Shown piece after piece: positions 34,811 through 43,320 of a stretch of DNA of 64,000 nucleotides. A program made the translations under genes and the position numbers. Position 1 is the first letter of the stretch; the number at the start of each line of letters is the position of its first letter. Under the pieces are notes generated by a model. It was not told the DNA's origin and did not search any database. It saw nothing but the letters and a program-made list of their open reading frames with translations. Source of the stretch: JBHJGM01 sp050331815 (lineage in GTDB: Bacteria; Verrucomicrobiota; Verrucomicrobiia; Opitutales; JBHJGM01). The DNA lies in NCBI GenBank assembly GCA_050331815.1, contig JBHJGM010000008.1:1-64000 (forward strand), given 5' to 3'.

Positions 34811-36364
34811 ATGGCCATCGACAAGGTTATTGTCCTGGACGATGAAATGATCATTCGGCGCACGCTCGAAGAGCAACTGCGTCGGCGGCGGTACTCGGTG
34901 GCCACGGCTTCCTGCCTGGATGAAGTTAACCAGTTGCTTGAGAAGGATAACTTCGACCTCATACTGGCCGATGCGCGCCTGCCCGATGGCAGCGGCACGG
35001 AGCTCTTGCAGCGCTTTGAGGGACAGCCCGACAGTCCCCTGGTGGTTATCATCACTGGCTTTGGTTCGATCGAATCAGCAGTCGACTGCATGAAGCAGGG
35101 TGCCTTCGATTACTTAATTAAGCCCTTCTCCTCGGACCAGATCGACGTGCTGCTGAAGAAGGCCGAGTCCTACTCGCAGATGGTCAAGGTAAACCGCTAT
35201 TACGCGCGTCAGGCCTTGGGTGAAGGCGAGGAAGGGACCAGCGCCATCCTCGGCCGTAGCCCGCAGATCGAGAAGCTGCGCAGCCTCCTCAAACGCGTCG
35301 CTAACACCGAGGCAACCGTACTTGTCACCGGAGAGAACGGCACCGGTAAGGAGTTGGTCGCACAGGAATTGCAACGGCTCAGCCCACTGGCCGAGCAGCC
35401 GTTTATCAAAGTTAACTGCGCCGCCATATCCGAATCCCTCATCGAGAGTGAGTTTTTCGGCCACGAAAAAGGCGCCTTCACCGGAGCCACCCAGCGACGC
35501 GAAGGGCGTTTCGAGTTGGCCAACAACGGCACGATTCTGCTCGATGAAATCGGCGAAATCCCGCCCCGCCTGCAGGCCAAGCTGCTGCGTGTATTGCAGG
35601 AGCAGGAGTTTGAGCGTGTGGGCGGCAACCGGCCGATCAAGGTCAATGTGCGCGTCATCGCCACCACGAATCGGGATCTGCTCAAGGAGGTCGGCGCGGG
35701 ACGTTTTCGCGAGGACCTGTACTACCGCCTGAATGTATTTCCGGTGCACGTGCCGCCGCTGCGCGAGCGCCGGGCGGACGTCATGCTGCTGGCCGAGGCC
35801 TTCTTGAAGCGTTGCGCCCGCAAGCACGGCGTCAACGTTACCAGCTTTACCCGCGATGCCGCCGAGCGTCTCTGCGCCCACGTCTGGCCGGGCAACGTCC
35901 GCGAGCTGCAAAACACCATCGAGCGGGCGGTGATTCTGGCCGAGGATGGCCAGCCGCTGGCCGCCGATTACTTGGGGCTGCTGGCCGTCCCGCAGCCGGT
36001 CCCCACCCTGCGTGAACCACAGCCGCAGACCGCGCCGGAAACACAATATGCCTACGGCGTGCCACAGCCAACTAACGCTGAAGCCGTCACGGCGCCCGCC
36101 GCAAACCTTCCGTCCTTTGTGGCTCCGGCAGTCGCACCGACCACGCCGATGCCGGCAGTCGCTTCGGTGAACGGGACGCACCCGGAAGACGAAACGCCCC
36201 GTACCCCGCCCTCGCTCGACGAAGTTGAGAAGGATCACATTTTGAATGTGCTGGAGGAGACCGGCGGCAACCGCACCCAGGCCGCCAATCTGCTGAAAAT
36301 CAGCATCCGCACGCTGCGCAACAAGCTGCAGCAGTACCGCGAAGATGGTGTGTACGTTCCCTGA
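34811..36364 (+). CDS. Sigma-54-dependent response regulator (NtrC/FlrC-like)
   Basis: 517 residues. Receiver domain 1-120 with DDE acidic pocket (VLDDEMII), phosphoacceptor Asp in LILADARLPDG and Lys in IKPFSSDQ. AAA+ domain about 140-370: Walker A GENGTGKE, the sigma-54 contact loop GAFTGA (GHEKGAFTGATQRREGRF), Walker B ILLDEIGEIP, arginine-finger region and WPGNVRELQNTIERAV. A proline/alanine/threonine linker (395-465) leads to a Fis-type DNA-binding helix-turn-helix (GGNRTQAANLLKISIRTLRNKLQQY). Activates sigma-54 promoters on phosphorylation. No kinase is adjacent. Its place beside cheX and pse genes suggests control of motility or surface glycan genes. Confidence 0.92.
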   Translation: MAIDKVIVLDDEMIIRRTLEEQLRRRRYSVATASCLDEVNQLLEKDNFDLILADARLPDGSGTELLQRFEGQPDSPLVVIITGFGSIESAVDCMKQGAFDYLIKPFSSDQIDVLLKKAESYSQMVKVNRYYARQALGEGEEGTSAILGRSPQIEKLRSLLKRVANTEATVLVTGENGTGKELVAQELQRLSPLAEQPFIKVNCAAISESLIESEFFGHEKGAFTGATQRREGRFELANNGTILLDEIGEIPPRLQAKLLRVLQEQEFERVGGNRPIKVNVRVIATTNRDLLKEVGAGRFREDLYYRLNVFPVHVPPLRERRADVMLLAEAFLKRCARKHGVNVTSFTRDAAERLCAHVWPGNVRELQNTIERAVILAEDGQPLAADYLGLLAVPQPVPTLREPQPQTAPETQYAYGVPQPTNAEAVTAPAANLPSFVAPAVAPTTPMPAVASVNGTHPEDETPRTPPSLDEVEKDHILNVLEETGGNRTQAANLLKISIRTLRNKLQQYREDGVYVP

Positions 36365-36663
36365 GTTGACGAAACGCTCAAATCCCAGGCCTTGATGCGA
36401 CCGGTTGGCGCTGACCCGTTGACAACACGCCGCCCGGAGCGCTGCTTCTAGCTGTAAGGCGGGCTGCGAGGACCGCAGGATCGCGCCGCGGTGCATGGAA
36501 TCGACACCTCTGGGTGACTGAGGGACGCGCGTGGCCTCACGATTTCAAAATCAGGCCCGAAATTGCTTCAAGTGATCCATGAAAATGCCGATTGGCTCTC
36601 CTGTCGGAAGGATCGCTTTGGGCTTCCGGACAAAGTCTTCCAGATAATCCCGCGTACATTGTA
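36365..36663. other. Spacer between sigma-54 activator and cheX
   Basis: About 300 bp with no gene. An open frame reaches back to 36592 but starts best at 36664. A partial hairpin (GTCGGAAG around 36604 with CTTCCGGAC around 36622) may lie in the 5' leader of cheX. I looked for a sigma-54 promoter and found only an 11-base-spaced GG/GC pair, one base short. Confidence 0.3.
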
Positions 36664-37203
36664 ATGTCTACCAGCTGTTCACTTACCGACGCCGACATCG
36701 GAACCTTCATTCAGGATGCGGTGGAAAAATTCTTCGCCACCATGCTCGAAGATGGGGTGTCCCTGAAGGAGTGCCTGGATTGCACCCTGGACTCGCCCCA
36801 GCAGCAGATTCCCCCGGCGATTGAAACGGACAACAACATCATCGCCTCGGCGGTCGGCTACCTGGGCGACATCAACGGCATCATCTACCTTTACTTTGAA
36901 GAACCGCTGGCCAAGCACCTGACCGGCCAGATGCTCGGCATGGAACCGTCCGAAGTGGAGTCCGAAGGCCACGAGGTGGTCAACGACGCACTGGGCGAGG
37001 TCAGCAACATGGTGGTGGGCACTTTCAAAAACCACCTCTGCGACAAGGGCCTGAACTGCCGGTTGACCATCCCATCGATTCTGCGCGGCAAGCATTTCGC
37101 GATCGAGGCCACCTCCGAGATCACACGCAAAATTTTCCGCTTCGAAACCGCCGGCTCCATCTTCGCCGCCGACCTGCTCATCAAGATGGGTGAAGCCGAA
37201 TAA
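36664..37203 (+). CDS. cheX: CheX-type chemotaxis phosphatase
   Basis: 179 residues from the ATG at 36664. It has the CheC/CheX/FliY fold signature: an E-x-x-N motif in DALGEVSNMVVGTFKN (about residue 117-130), preceded by ASAVGYLGDINGIIYLYFEEPLAKHLTGQMLGM, and a closing strand FAADLLIKMGEA. CheX dephosphorylates response-regulator aspartates, in chemotaxis that of CheY. It is 45 bp upstream of a two-receiver protein, which is its probable substrate. No other che genes are in the window, so a role outside chemotaxis is also possible. Confidence 0.82.
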   Translation: MSTSCSLTDADIGTFIQDAVEKFFATMLEDGVSLKECLDCTLDSPQQQIPPAIETDNNIIASAVGYLGDINGIIYLYFEEPLAKHLTGQMLGMEPSEVESEGHEVVNDALGEVSNMVVGTFKNHLCDKGLNCRLTIPSILRGKHFAIEATSEITRKIFRFETAGSIFAADLLIKMGEAE

Positions 37204-37248
37204 GGAAACGCCGCTCAAACTTATCCAAACCTTTTACGAGATACTGCC

Positions 37249-38376
37249 ATGCGCCTGAAAATTCTGACCACGGACGATTCGAAAGCCGTCCGGATCATCA
37301 TCAAGAAGTGCTTCACCAGCTACGACGTGGACATCTTCGAAGCCTCCAACGGTGTCGAAGGTCTCGCGGTAGCTAGTAAGGAGACGCCCGACATCATCTT
37401 ACTGGATGTGACAATGCCCGTCATGGACGGCGTGGAGATGCTGACGAAACTCAAGAGCGATCCGCTGTTGAAAGGCATCCCGGTCATCATGCTGACGGCG
37501 GAAGCCGGCCGCGAGAACGTCCTCAAAATCGCCAAGATCGGTATCCGCGATTACATCGTGAAGCCCTTCAAGGAAGATGTGCTGATCGAGAAGGTGGGCC
37601 GCGTGGTCGATCTGCGACCTGTCGGCGAACAGAACACCAAGCGCAAGGGGCTCAACGATTCCTGCAAGATCGTCGTCGTCGAGGACAAGGCCACCATCGT
37701 CGATCAAATCAAAGAAGGGCTGAAGGACACGCCGTGGGAAATTCAGGGTACCACCTCCACGGGTGAAACCATCGACCTCTGCCAAAAGGACCTGCCCGAC
37801 CTGATCCTGATCAGCCTCTCGCTGCCCGACGACGGTGCCGCCACGCTCTTCCGGCTGCTGCGCTCGAACATGAAAACCAAGTATGTGCCGGTCTTCGGCC
37901 TGGCCGTGAAGACCGCCATGGACGAGCAACAACAGGCCCAGCAGATGGGCTTCAACGCCGTCATTACCAAGCCCATCGACTTCCCAGACATGGAGTCGAA
38001 AATTGCCAAGGCGATCAACCTCGACACCTCCGAGCGCTACTTCAATTTCGAGGAAGACTTCCTTTTGATCCGTCTGCCAGAACGCTGCAACAGCACGACC
38101 GTCAACGAGATTAGCAACTACATAAAGCCCAAGGTTTCGGAGGCTGTCGACAGCGGTTACTACAAGGTCATCTTCGATGTGAGCAAGGTACGGAACGTCG
38201 ACATGAACGTCATCAAGCTCCTGATCAACGCCATGCAGGCCTGCCGCGACCTGACGTTATCCCACAGCCTGGTGGGCAGCACCGAATTCGCCAGCGAGGC
38301 CAAGGGCTTCGAGGAGTGCAAGGACTGGGTCATCCACAACTCGGTGGAAGACGCCAAATCGGCCGCGGTTTCCTAA
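37249..38376 (+). CDS. Two-receiver/STAS signalling protein (second receiver degenerate)
   Basis: 375 residues. Receiver 1 (2-125) is canonical: TTDDSK acidic pair, phosphoacceptor D53 in ILLDVTMPVMDG, Thr in MLTAEAG and Lys in VKPFKED. Receiver 2 (about 140-260) keeps an acidic pair (VVVEDKA) and Lys (ITKPIDF) but has Ser189 where the phosphoacceptor Asp should be (LILISLSLPDDG), so it is a pseudo-receiver. Residues about 275-375 look like a STAS domain (YYKVIFDVSKVRNVDMNVIKLLINAM). No output DNA-binding domain. Lies just after cheX and before a strong terminator. Likely a phosphorylation-controlled protein-protein switch. Confidence 0.82.
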   Translation: MRLKILTTDDSKAVRIIIKKCFTSYDVDIFEASNGVEGLAVASKETPDIILLDVTMPVMDGVEMLTKLKSDPLLKGIPVIMLTAEAGRENVLKIAKIGIRDYIVKPFKEDVLIEKVGRVVDLRPVGEQNTKRKGLNDSCKIVVVEDKATIVDQIKEGLKDTPWEIQGTTSTGETIDLCQKDLPDLILISLSLPDDGAATLFRLLRSNMKTKYVPVFGLAVKTAMDEQQQAQQMGFNAVITKPIDFPDMESKIAKAINLDTSERYFNFEEDFLLIRLPERCNSTTVNEISNYIKPKVSEAVDSGYYKVIFDVSKVRNVDMNVIKLLINAMQACRDLTLSHSLVGSTEFASEAKGFEECKDWVIHNSVEDAKSAAVS

Positions 38377-38404
38377 AGCCGGTCCCAACTTTTCAAACCT
38401 TTCG

Positions 38405-38435
38405 CGGGCGTGGCCAAGCAGCTACGCCCGTTTTT
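38405..38435 (+). terminator. Rho-independent terminator after REC-REC-STAS gene
   Basis: Ten-base arms (38405-38414 with 38421-38430, one G-U pair), a 6-base loop CAAGCA and T5. It ends the cheX transcript 29 bp after the stop and separates it from the pse genes. Confidence 0.9.
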
Positions 38436-38575
38436 GTTATCTGATTGGCTGCGATGAAGTTAGCCATGGCAAATCCAACCGTAAAGGTATCGTAAAAGCC
38501 GTCGATGTAGGCCTATCCAGCAAGGTGCTGGCCGACCGGTAAACCCGGCTTGAACGCACTTCGCCCGTACCACTC

Positions 38576-39652
38576 ATGTTCGACGGAAAATCCATACTCG
38601 TGACCGGAGGCACCGGTTCCTTTGGGCGCCAGTTTGTCAAACAGGTCCTCGCCAGCTACACGCCCGACCGGCTGATCGTTTACTCGCGCGACGAGTTCAA
38701 ACAGGCGGAGATGCAGGCGGACCCGGCCTTTCAAAAGTCCTGCATGCGCTTTTTTCTGGGTGACGTGCGCGACAGTCAGCGGCTGGGCCGCGCGATGCAT
38801 GGAGTGGACATCGTGGTGCACGCCGCCGCCCTCAAGCAGGTGCCCGCTGCCGAGTACAACCCGCACGAGTTCATCAAGACGAACATCAACGGCGCGATCA
38901 ATGTGGTCGAGTGCGCACTGGACAATCAGGTCGATCGCGTGCTGGCTCTGAGCACCGACAAAGCGGTCAACCCGATCAACCTTTACGGCGCGACGAAGCT
39001 CTGCTCGGATAAAATTTTTATCGCTGCCAACAGCTACCGCGGACGCCAGGGCACGAAGCTCTCGGTGGTTCGCTACGGCAATGTACTCGGCAGCCGCGGC
39101 AGCGTCATCCCGCGCTTCATTGCCCAGCGCGCGACCGGCATCATCACCGTGACCGATCCGGACATGACGCGCTTCTTCCTGCCGGTGGAACGCGGCGCGG
39201 AGTTTGTGCTCGATGCCCTCAAAACGATGAAGGGCGGCGAACTCTACGTGCCCAAGATCGCCAGCTGCCGGCTGGGTGACTTGGTGCAGGCCGTCGCGCC
39301 GGATTGCACTGTGAAGATCGTTGGACTGCGCCCAGGCGAGAAGATGCACGAGGTGCTCATCCCGCAAGACGAGGCCCGGTTGACCCGCGAGTATCCCGAT
39401 CATTTTGTCGTACAACCGCTGCTGCCCTTCTGGGACAACGTGAAGCTCAATGGCATCAGCCAGCCCGTCGACGCGGCGTTCAGCTACGCCAGCGACACCA
39501 ACGACGACTGGTATGACCTGCCTGCGCTCAAGCGCATCTGCCGGCGCGTGGAAAACGAACTGGCCCGCGAGGCGGGCCACATTTTTTCCGGCGAGCCGCC
39601 CGCGCGCACCCATCGCCTGACCCACCCGGGCATTCCAAACTTCACCGCCTAA
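38576..39652 (+). CDS. pseB: UDP-GlcNAc 4,6-dehydratase (inverting), pseudaminic pathway
   Basis: 358 residues. The start MFDGKSILVTGGTGSFGRQF and the SDR active site STDKAVNPINLYGATK (Asp-Lys plus Tyr and Lys) are diagnostic of PseB/FlaA1, which turns UDP-GlcNAc into UDP-2-acetamido-2,6-dideoxy-beta-L-arabino-4-hexulose. Later motifs VVRYGNVLGSRGSVIPRF and DMTRFFLPVERGAEFVLDALK are also typical. It opens the pseudaminic acid cluster, 13 bp before pseI. Cytoplasmic, NADP-dependent. Product is used for nonulosonic acids that decorate flagellin or surface glycans. Confidence 0.93.
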   Translation: MFDGKSILVTGGTGSFGRQFVKQVLASYTPDRLIVYSRDEFKQAEMQADPAFQKSCMRFFLGDVRDSQRLGRAMHGVDIVVHAAALKQVPAAEYNPHEFIKTNINGAINVVECALDNQVDRVLALSTDKAVNPINLYGATKLCSDKIFIAANSYRGRQGTKLSVVRYGNVLGSRGSVIPRFIAQRATGIITVTDPDMTRFFLPVERGAEFVLDALKTMKGGELYVPKIASCRLGDLVQAVAPDCTVKIVGLRPGEKMHEVLIPQDEARLTREYPDHFVVQPLLPFWDNVKLNGISQPVDAAFSYASDTNDDWYDLPALKRICRRVENELAREAGHIFSGEPPARTHRLTHPGIPNFTA

Positions 39653-39665
39653 GCACCCTCTGGCC

Positions 39666-40841
39666 ATGATCCTTCCGGCCTCGCCCCACATTGCCGGTCG
39701 ACCCATCGATACGGCGCAGCCACCGCTGATCGTCGCGGAGCTTTCGGCCAACCACAACGGCTCGCTGGAAAAGGCACAGGCGTTGATCGCTGCCTGCGCC
39801 GCGGCCGGCGCGGACGCCATCAAGGTACAAACCTACACGGCGGACAGCCTGACCCTGCCGCTGAAACAGCCGCCCTTTCAAATCACGCAGGGTCCCTGGG
39901 CCGGGCAAACGTTTCACGAATTGTACCGCAAGGCCGCTCTGCCGCTGGAGTGGACTCAACGGCTGGCCCGATGCGCGACCGACCATGGGCTGATTTTTTT
40001 CAGCACGCCCTTTGATGAAGCTGGAGTCGATTTTCTGGAGGCGACCATCGACCCGCCCGCGTACAAGATTGCCTCCTACGAGATTGGCCACCGGCCCCTG
40101 CTAGAGCGTGTGGTTGCCACCGGCAAGCCGACCATCCTCTCCACCGGGATGGCGACTCCGAACGAAATTGAGCGTGCGGTTCAACGCTTCAAACAGGCGG
40201 GCGTGCCGCTGTTTCTGCTTAAGTGCGTCAGTGAATATCCGGCCAAAGCCGCGGGCTTTAACCTGCGCTCAATGCAGACCTTGCGTGAACAGTTCGATGT
40301 GCTGGTCGGGCTCTCAGACCACACGCTGACGGATGCCATCGCGCTGGGGGCGACGGCCCTGGGTGCCTGCATCATCGAGAAGCATGTGTGCCTTTCGCGA
40401 GGTGAAGGCGGCGTGGACAGCCACTTTTCCATCGACCCCAATGAGCTTGCCCGGCTGGTGCGCGGTGTCCGCGATTTGCATGCGGGGCTCGGCTCTCCGC
40501 TGCTTGAAGAAATGGGCGCGGACGCACCCGAGCGTAGCCACCGCCGCTCGATCTTTGTGAGCCAGCCAATCGCCCGGGGAGAGGAATTTACCGCGGGCAA
40601 CTTGAGCGTGGTTCGTCCCGGCAACGGACTGGACCCCTGGCGCTGGCCGGAAGTTCTGGGCACGCGAGCTGCATCGAATCTGGCGCCCGGACAACCACTC
40701 AGCGAAGACGCTATCGAGGGATTTAATCCAGCCAGTACACGTGATGCGAGGGAAAACGCACCAGGCGCGCCTCGGCGGCTTCCTGCTCAAATACAGGTGG
40801 CGCGGCGGACTCTCCAAGCGTCTCCGCCAGCCACCACGTAA
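39666..40841 (+). CDS. pseI: Pseudaminic acid synthase
   Basis: 391 residues. The NeuB-like TIM barrel begins with LIVAELSANHNGSLEKAQ, where SANHN rather than the sialic-acid-type GVNHN points to PseI, and continues with PAYKIASYEIGHRPLLERV and STGMATPNEI; HVCLSRGEGGVDSHFSID is the late barrel motif. The C-terminal SAF (antifreeze-like) domain is RSIFVSQPIARGEEFTAGNLSVVRPGNG. It condenses a 6-deoxy-AltdiNAc with phosphoenolpyruvate. The last 38 residues extend beyond normal length and overlap by 119 bp the convergent fusion gene, so the true end in function may be near residue 353. Confidence 0.92.
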   Translation: MILPASPHIAGRPIDTAQPPLIVAELSANHNGSLEKAQALIAACAAAGADAIKVQTYTADSLTLPLKQPPFQITQGPWAGQTFHELYRKAALPLEWTQRLARCATDHGLIFFSTPFDEAGVDFLEATIDPPAYKIASYEIGHRPLLERVVATGKPTILSTGMATPNEIERAVQRFKQAGVPLFLLKCVSEYPAKAAGFNLRSMQTLREQFDVLVGLSDHTLTDAIALGATALGACIIEKHVCLSRGEGGVDSHFSIDPNELARLVRGVRDLHAGLGSPLLEEMGADAPERSHRRSIFVSQPIARGEEFTAGNLSVVRPGNGLDPWRWPEVLGTRAASNLAPGQPLSEDAIEGFNPASTRDARENAPGAPRRLPAQIQVARRTLQASPPATT

Positions 40842-42735
40842 AGCTTCTGAGGCCGAGCGATTCGCTCAAGGTGGAGGCACCGCCCCAGCGCGCGTTGACC
40901 TCGATGAAGTGCACCTGCCCTTCCGCATCGACAATGCCCTGCGTGACGCTGTGATGTGTTACGCCCAGTGTTGCCAGCAGGCCCTGCACCAGTGCCTCGA
41001 TCGCTGCATCCCGGAAACTCGTCGTGACGTGGGACTCCCCATCGACGATGTCGTCGCGCCAGCGCAGCACCGTGCCAACGAATTGCCCGGCGGGCGTCAC
41101 GTAGCTGTCGGCTGAAAACTCCCTCCCTGCGACAAACGGCTGAAATAGCGGATCGGCCAGGCTTTCGGCCCTCTGCAGCGCCTCCGTACGTGTCAGATTG
41201 ATGCCGATGTTTCGCGAGCCCGCCCCGTGTCGCTCCTTAACCACAAAATGTTTCGTATCCAATTTGTCGATATATTCGGAGGCTGGAATCACGGGGTAAC
41301 CGGCGGCTGAACCCTGACAAGCAAATTCCAGTTTGTCTCGAATACGTGCGACAGCCTGGCTCCCTGCCACAAAAAAATGGATACCCGGTGGCTTGCTTTC
41401 GGCGAGCTCGGCCAGGAAGGAGAGTTCCCCATCGCGCGAGGGCACCACGTGGGTGATCTTGTGCCGTTCACACACGCTCAAAAACGTTTCGGGCGTCATC
41501 GCGTTATCCTCGGGCAACTGCGCGATTGCCCAGCTTTGGTACCCGAGCCGGCAGTGCGGGTCGGTATCGCCGGCCACGATCTTCGGAACAAGGCCCAGAC
41601 GCCGCAGGGCCCGCTCCAGAGCCTCAGCCATCGGCTTTTTTGCGCCCGCACTGGTCAGCAGCACGCGGCAATCTCGCTGCGGATTCGGTGTCGAAAGGAT
41701 CGCCCTGGTGTCGGCTTGAAGCTGGCTTCGCTCCGCTGCAATCGTAGCCGCAAGCCCTGCCTCAATTGGCCTGGGCGTAAAATCAGGGAGCAGGCTGAAG
41801 GTCTTGGCCATATCGACTTGCGAGGCTTCGAAACGGAAGTCCGGCGGCGGGTCTTCGATCTCAGCCTTCAAATGCGGCAGGTGTGTTTTGAAGACCTCCA
41901 GCGCCTCACTGACGCGACGGCTACGCCCACTACCCAGGTTGTAGACGCCATTTGCTGCGGCGTGCGCGCCCAACCGCAGCAAGCCCTCCGCCACGTCGTC
42001 GGCGTAAATGTAATCAAAAAAGCTTTCTGCCCCGTAAACACAAATTGGTTGGTTGCGGAAAGCTGCCCGTATCCAACGTCCCAATACATCTTCGGATCCA
42101 GGCCCATAGACCCGGGTGATGCGGGCGCTGATCCATCGCGCATCGCCTCGATGCGCACGCAAGTGATCGAGCTCAACCTCGTGCATCAGTTTCGCAGCAC
42201 CGGTCAGGTTGCGCGGGCGCACCGGGGCGTCCTCATCAAGCAGGACAGGGGTGGCGGGCGCTTCCGGAGAAAGGTACCGGGCTTCGTCGTAACACAGATA
42301 GCTGGAGGCAAAGACGTAGGCCCTGAGCGCGGACATGTCCCCGAGCTTCGCGAGAAGTTGGTGGCTTGCTTCGACGTTGTTCTGAAAATTCTCGTACAGA
42401 TAATCCGCCGCTTCCGTCGTGCGTTGAAACGTGGCCGCCAGGTGAAATACGTACGCCGGTCCGGCAGCCCCGCTCTGCCAGTGCAATTGGTGGGCACCCA
42501 CCTCGCTCAAAGGCCGCGTGTGGTAGCACAGACATTCTTCACAGTCTTCCCATTGAGCCGGTCGTGGAGCCGGATCGATGACCGTGACCCGAGCCCCCGC
42601 CTTGAGCAGCCGCTCGACCAGCGCGCGTCCGATTTTACCGGCCCCTCCGGTCACGAGGCAGTGCGCGCCCGCAAAAATCTGTATCCAATCCGTGGAGACG
42701 CTCGCTGCGTCAGGACCGTCCTTGGTCATACCCAT
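40723..42735 (-). CDS. SDR epimerase-like domain fused to ATP-grasp domain
   Basis: 670 residues; a second in-frame ATG at 42729. Residues about 20-330 are an extended SDR (CLVTGGAGKIGRALVERLL; RITRVYGPGSED; YIYADDVAEGLL; GVYNLGSG). The canonical Y-x-x-x-K is NLTGAAK here, with Thr178 in place of Tyr and Lys182 kept, so normal dehydrogenase chemistry is doubtful. Residues about 350-670 are an ATP-grasp enzyme (VLLTSAGAKKPMAEAL; HFVVKERHGAGSRNIGI; FIEVNARWGG with E612 and N614). ATP-grasp enzymes join a carboxylate to an amine or thiol, so a carboxylic nonulosonate substrate is possible. Downstream of pseC and pseH-like genes and overlapping both neighbours. No gene name is justified. Confidence 0.8.
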   Translation of the reverse strand: MGMTKDGPDAASVSTDWIQIFAGAHCLVTGGAGKIGRALVERLLKAGARVTVIDPAPRPAQWEDCEECLCYHTRPLSEVGAHQLHWQSGAAGPAYVFHLAATFQRTTEAADYLYENFQNNVEASHQLLAKLGDMSALRAYVFASSYLCYDEARYLSPEAPATPVLLDEDAPVRPRNLTGAAKLMHEVELDHLRAHRGDARWISARITRVYGPGSEDVLGRWIRAAFRNQPICVYGAESFFDYIYADDVAEGLLRLGAHAAANGVYNLGSGRSRRVSEALEVFKTHLPHLKAEIEDPPPDFRFEASQVDMAKTFSLLPDFTPRPIEAGLAATIAAERSQLQADTRAILSTPNPQRDCRVLLTSAGAKKPMAEALERALRRLGLVPKIVAGDTDPHCRLGYQSWAIAQLPEDNAMTPETFLSVCERHKITHVVPSRDGELSFLAELAESKPPGIHFFVAGSQAVARIRDKLEFACQGSAAGYPVIPASEYIDKLDTKHFVVKERHGAGSRNIGINLTRTEALQRAESLADPLFQPFVAGREFSADSYVTPAGQFVGTVLRWRDDIVDGESHVTTSFRDAAIEALVQGLLATLGVTHHSVTQGIVDAEGQVHFIEVNARWGGASTLSESLGLRSFTWWLAETLGESAAPPVFEQEAAEARLVRFPSHHVYWLD

Positions 42736-43315
42736 CCTTCAGCCGGGCATGCAGCAACGAGTCAACCCATTCCTCGCCCATGCGATGGTGCGCCCGCAGC
42801 CGTCCTTCCAATACGAAACCGGCTTCCTCGAGCAGACGAATGTGCAGCGGGCGACAATCAAAGGTTTCGGCATGCAGGCGATTAAGCCCCAGCCCATCGA
42901 AGCAAACTCGCTGGATCAGCCCTAGAAAGGCGAGCATCTCCGTGCGGTAGATTGGGCCATTGCGTGCGCGTTCACTGGCCAACAAAAACGACAGTTCGGC
43001 GCGCTGATGCGTCCAGTCGATGTTGGTAAGCCCCCCGTAGCCGATGCACTCGTCGCGGAGCAGGTACGAGAAAAGCATCTGGGGCGGCTTGAGCTTGCCA
43101 AAGGTGGGCACAATGGCGTCGCGGTAATACACCCGCTGATGCGCGGCGGTGATTTGGTAATCCTGCCGCAGGATATCCATCTGCGCGTTACGCCATTTGC
43201 GGATGCGCTCCAGGTCGCATTCGCGATAAGGCACCAGACGATAGTTACCGAGCTCGAAAACCTCCCCTTCGAGCGCCGGATACGTGTGGAGCACCTCCTG
43301 CGTGATCAGGCTCAT
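42710..43315 (-). CDS. pseH: GNAT acetyltransferase, probably PseH-like
   Basis: 201 residues from the ATG at 43315, five bases after the pseC stop; longer frames would run into pseC. GNAT features: YRECDLERIRKWRNAQMDILRQDYQITAAHQRVYYRDAI at the start and MLFSYLLRDECIGYGGLTNIDWTHQRAELSFLL in the middle, then LGLNRLHAETFDCRPLHIRLLEEAGFVLEGRL, the RimJ/RimL-type ending. PseH N-acetylates the 4-amino sugar made by PseC. Its position directly after pseC fits. It overlaps the SDR/ATP-grasp gene by 26 bases. The specific PseH name is from context. Confidence 0.75.
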   Translation of the reverse strand: MSLITQEVLHTYPALEGEVFELGNYRLVPYRECDLERIRKWRNAQMDILRQDYQITAAHQRVYYRDAIVPTFGKLKPPQMLFSYLLRDECIGYGGLTNIDWTHQRAELSFLLASERARNGPIYRTEMLAFLGLIQRVCFDGLGLNRLHAETFDCRPLHIRLLEEAGFVLEGRLRAHHRMGEEWVDSLLHARLKDGYDQGRS

Positions 43316-43320
43316 CGGCG

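Noticed and set aside
35114..36496. 460-codon minus-strand frame opposite the sigma-54 activator
   Set aside because: The plus strand encodes complete REC, AAA+ and Fis domains; the antisense frame shows no domain.
36553..36570. Sigma-54 promoter upstream of cheX
   Set aside because: GG and GC elements are 11 rather than 12 bases apart and the surrounding consensus is poor.
41377..42885. 502-codon plus-strand open frame opposite the SDR/ATP-grasp gene
   Set aside because: The opposite strand has clear SDR and ATP-grasp motifs; this frame has none and looks like a shadow.
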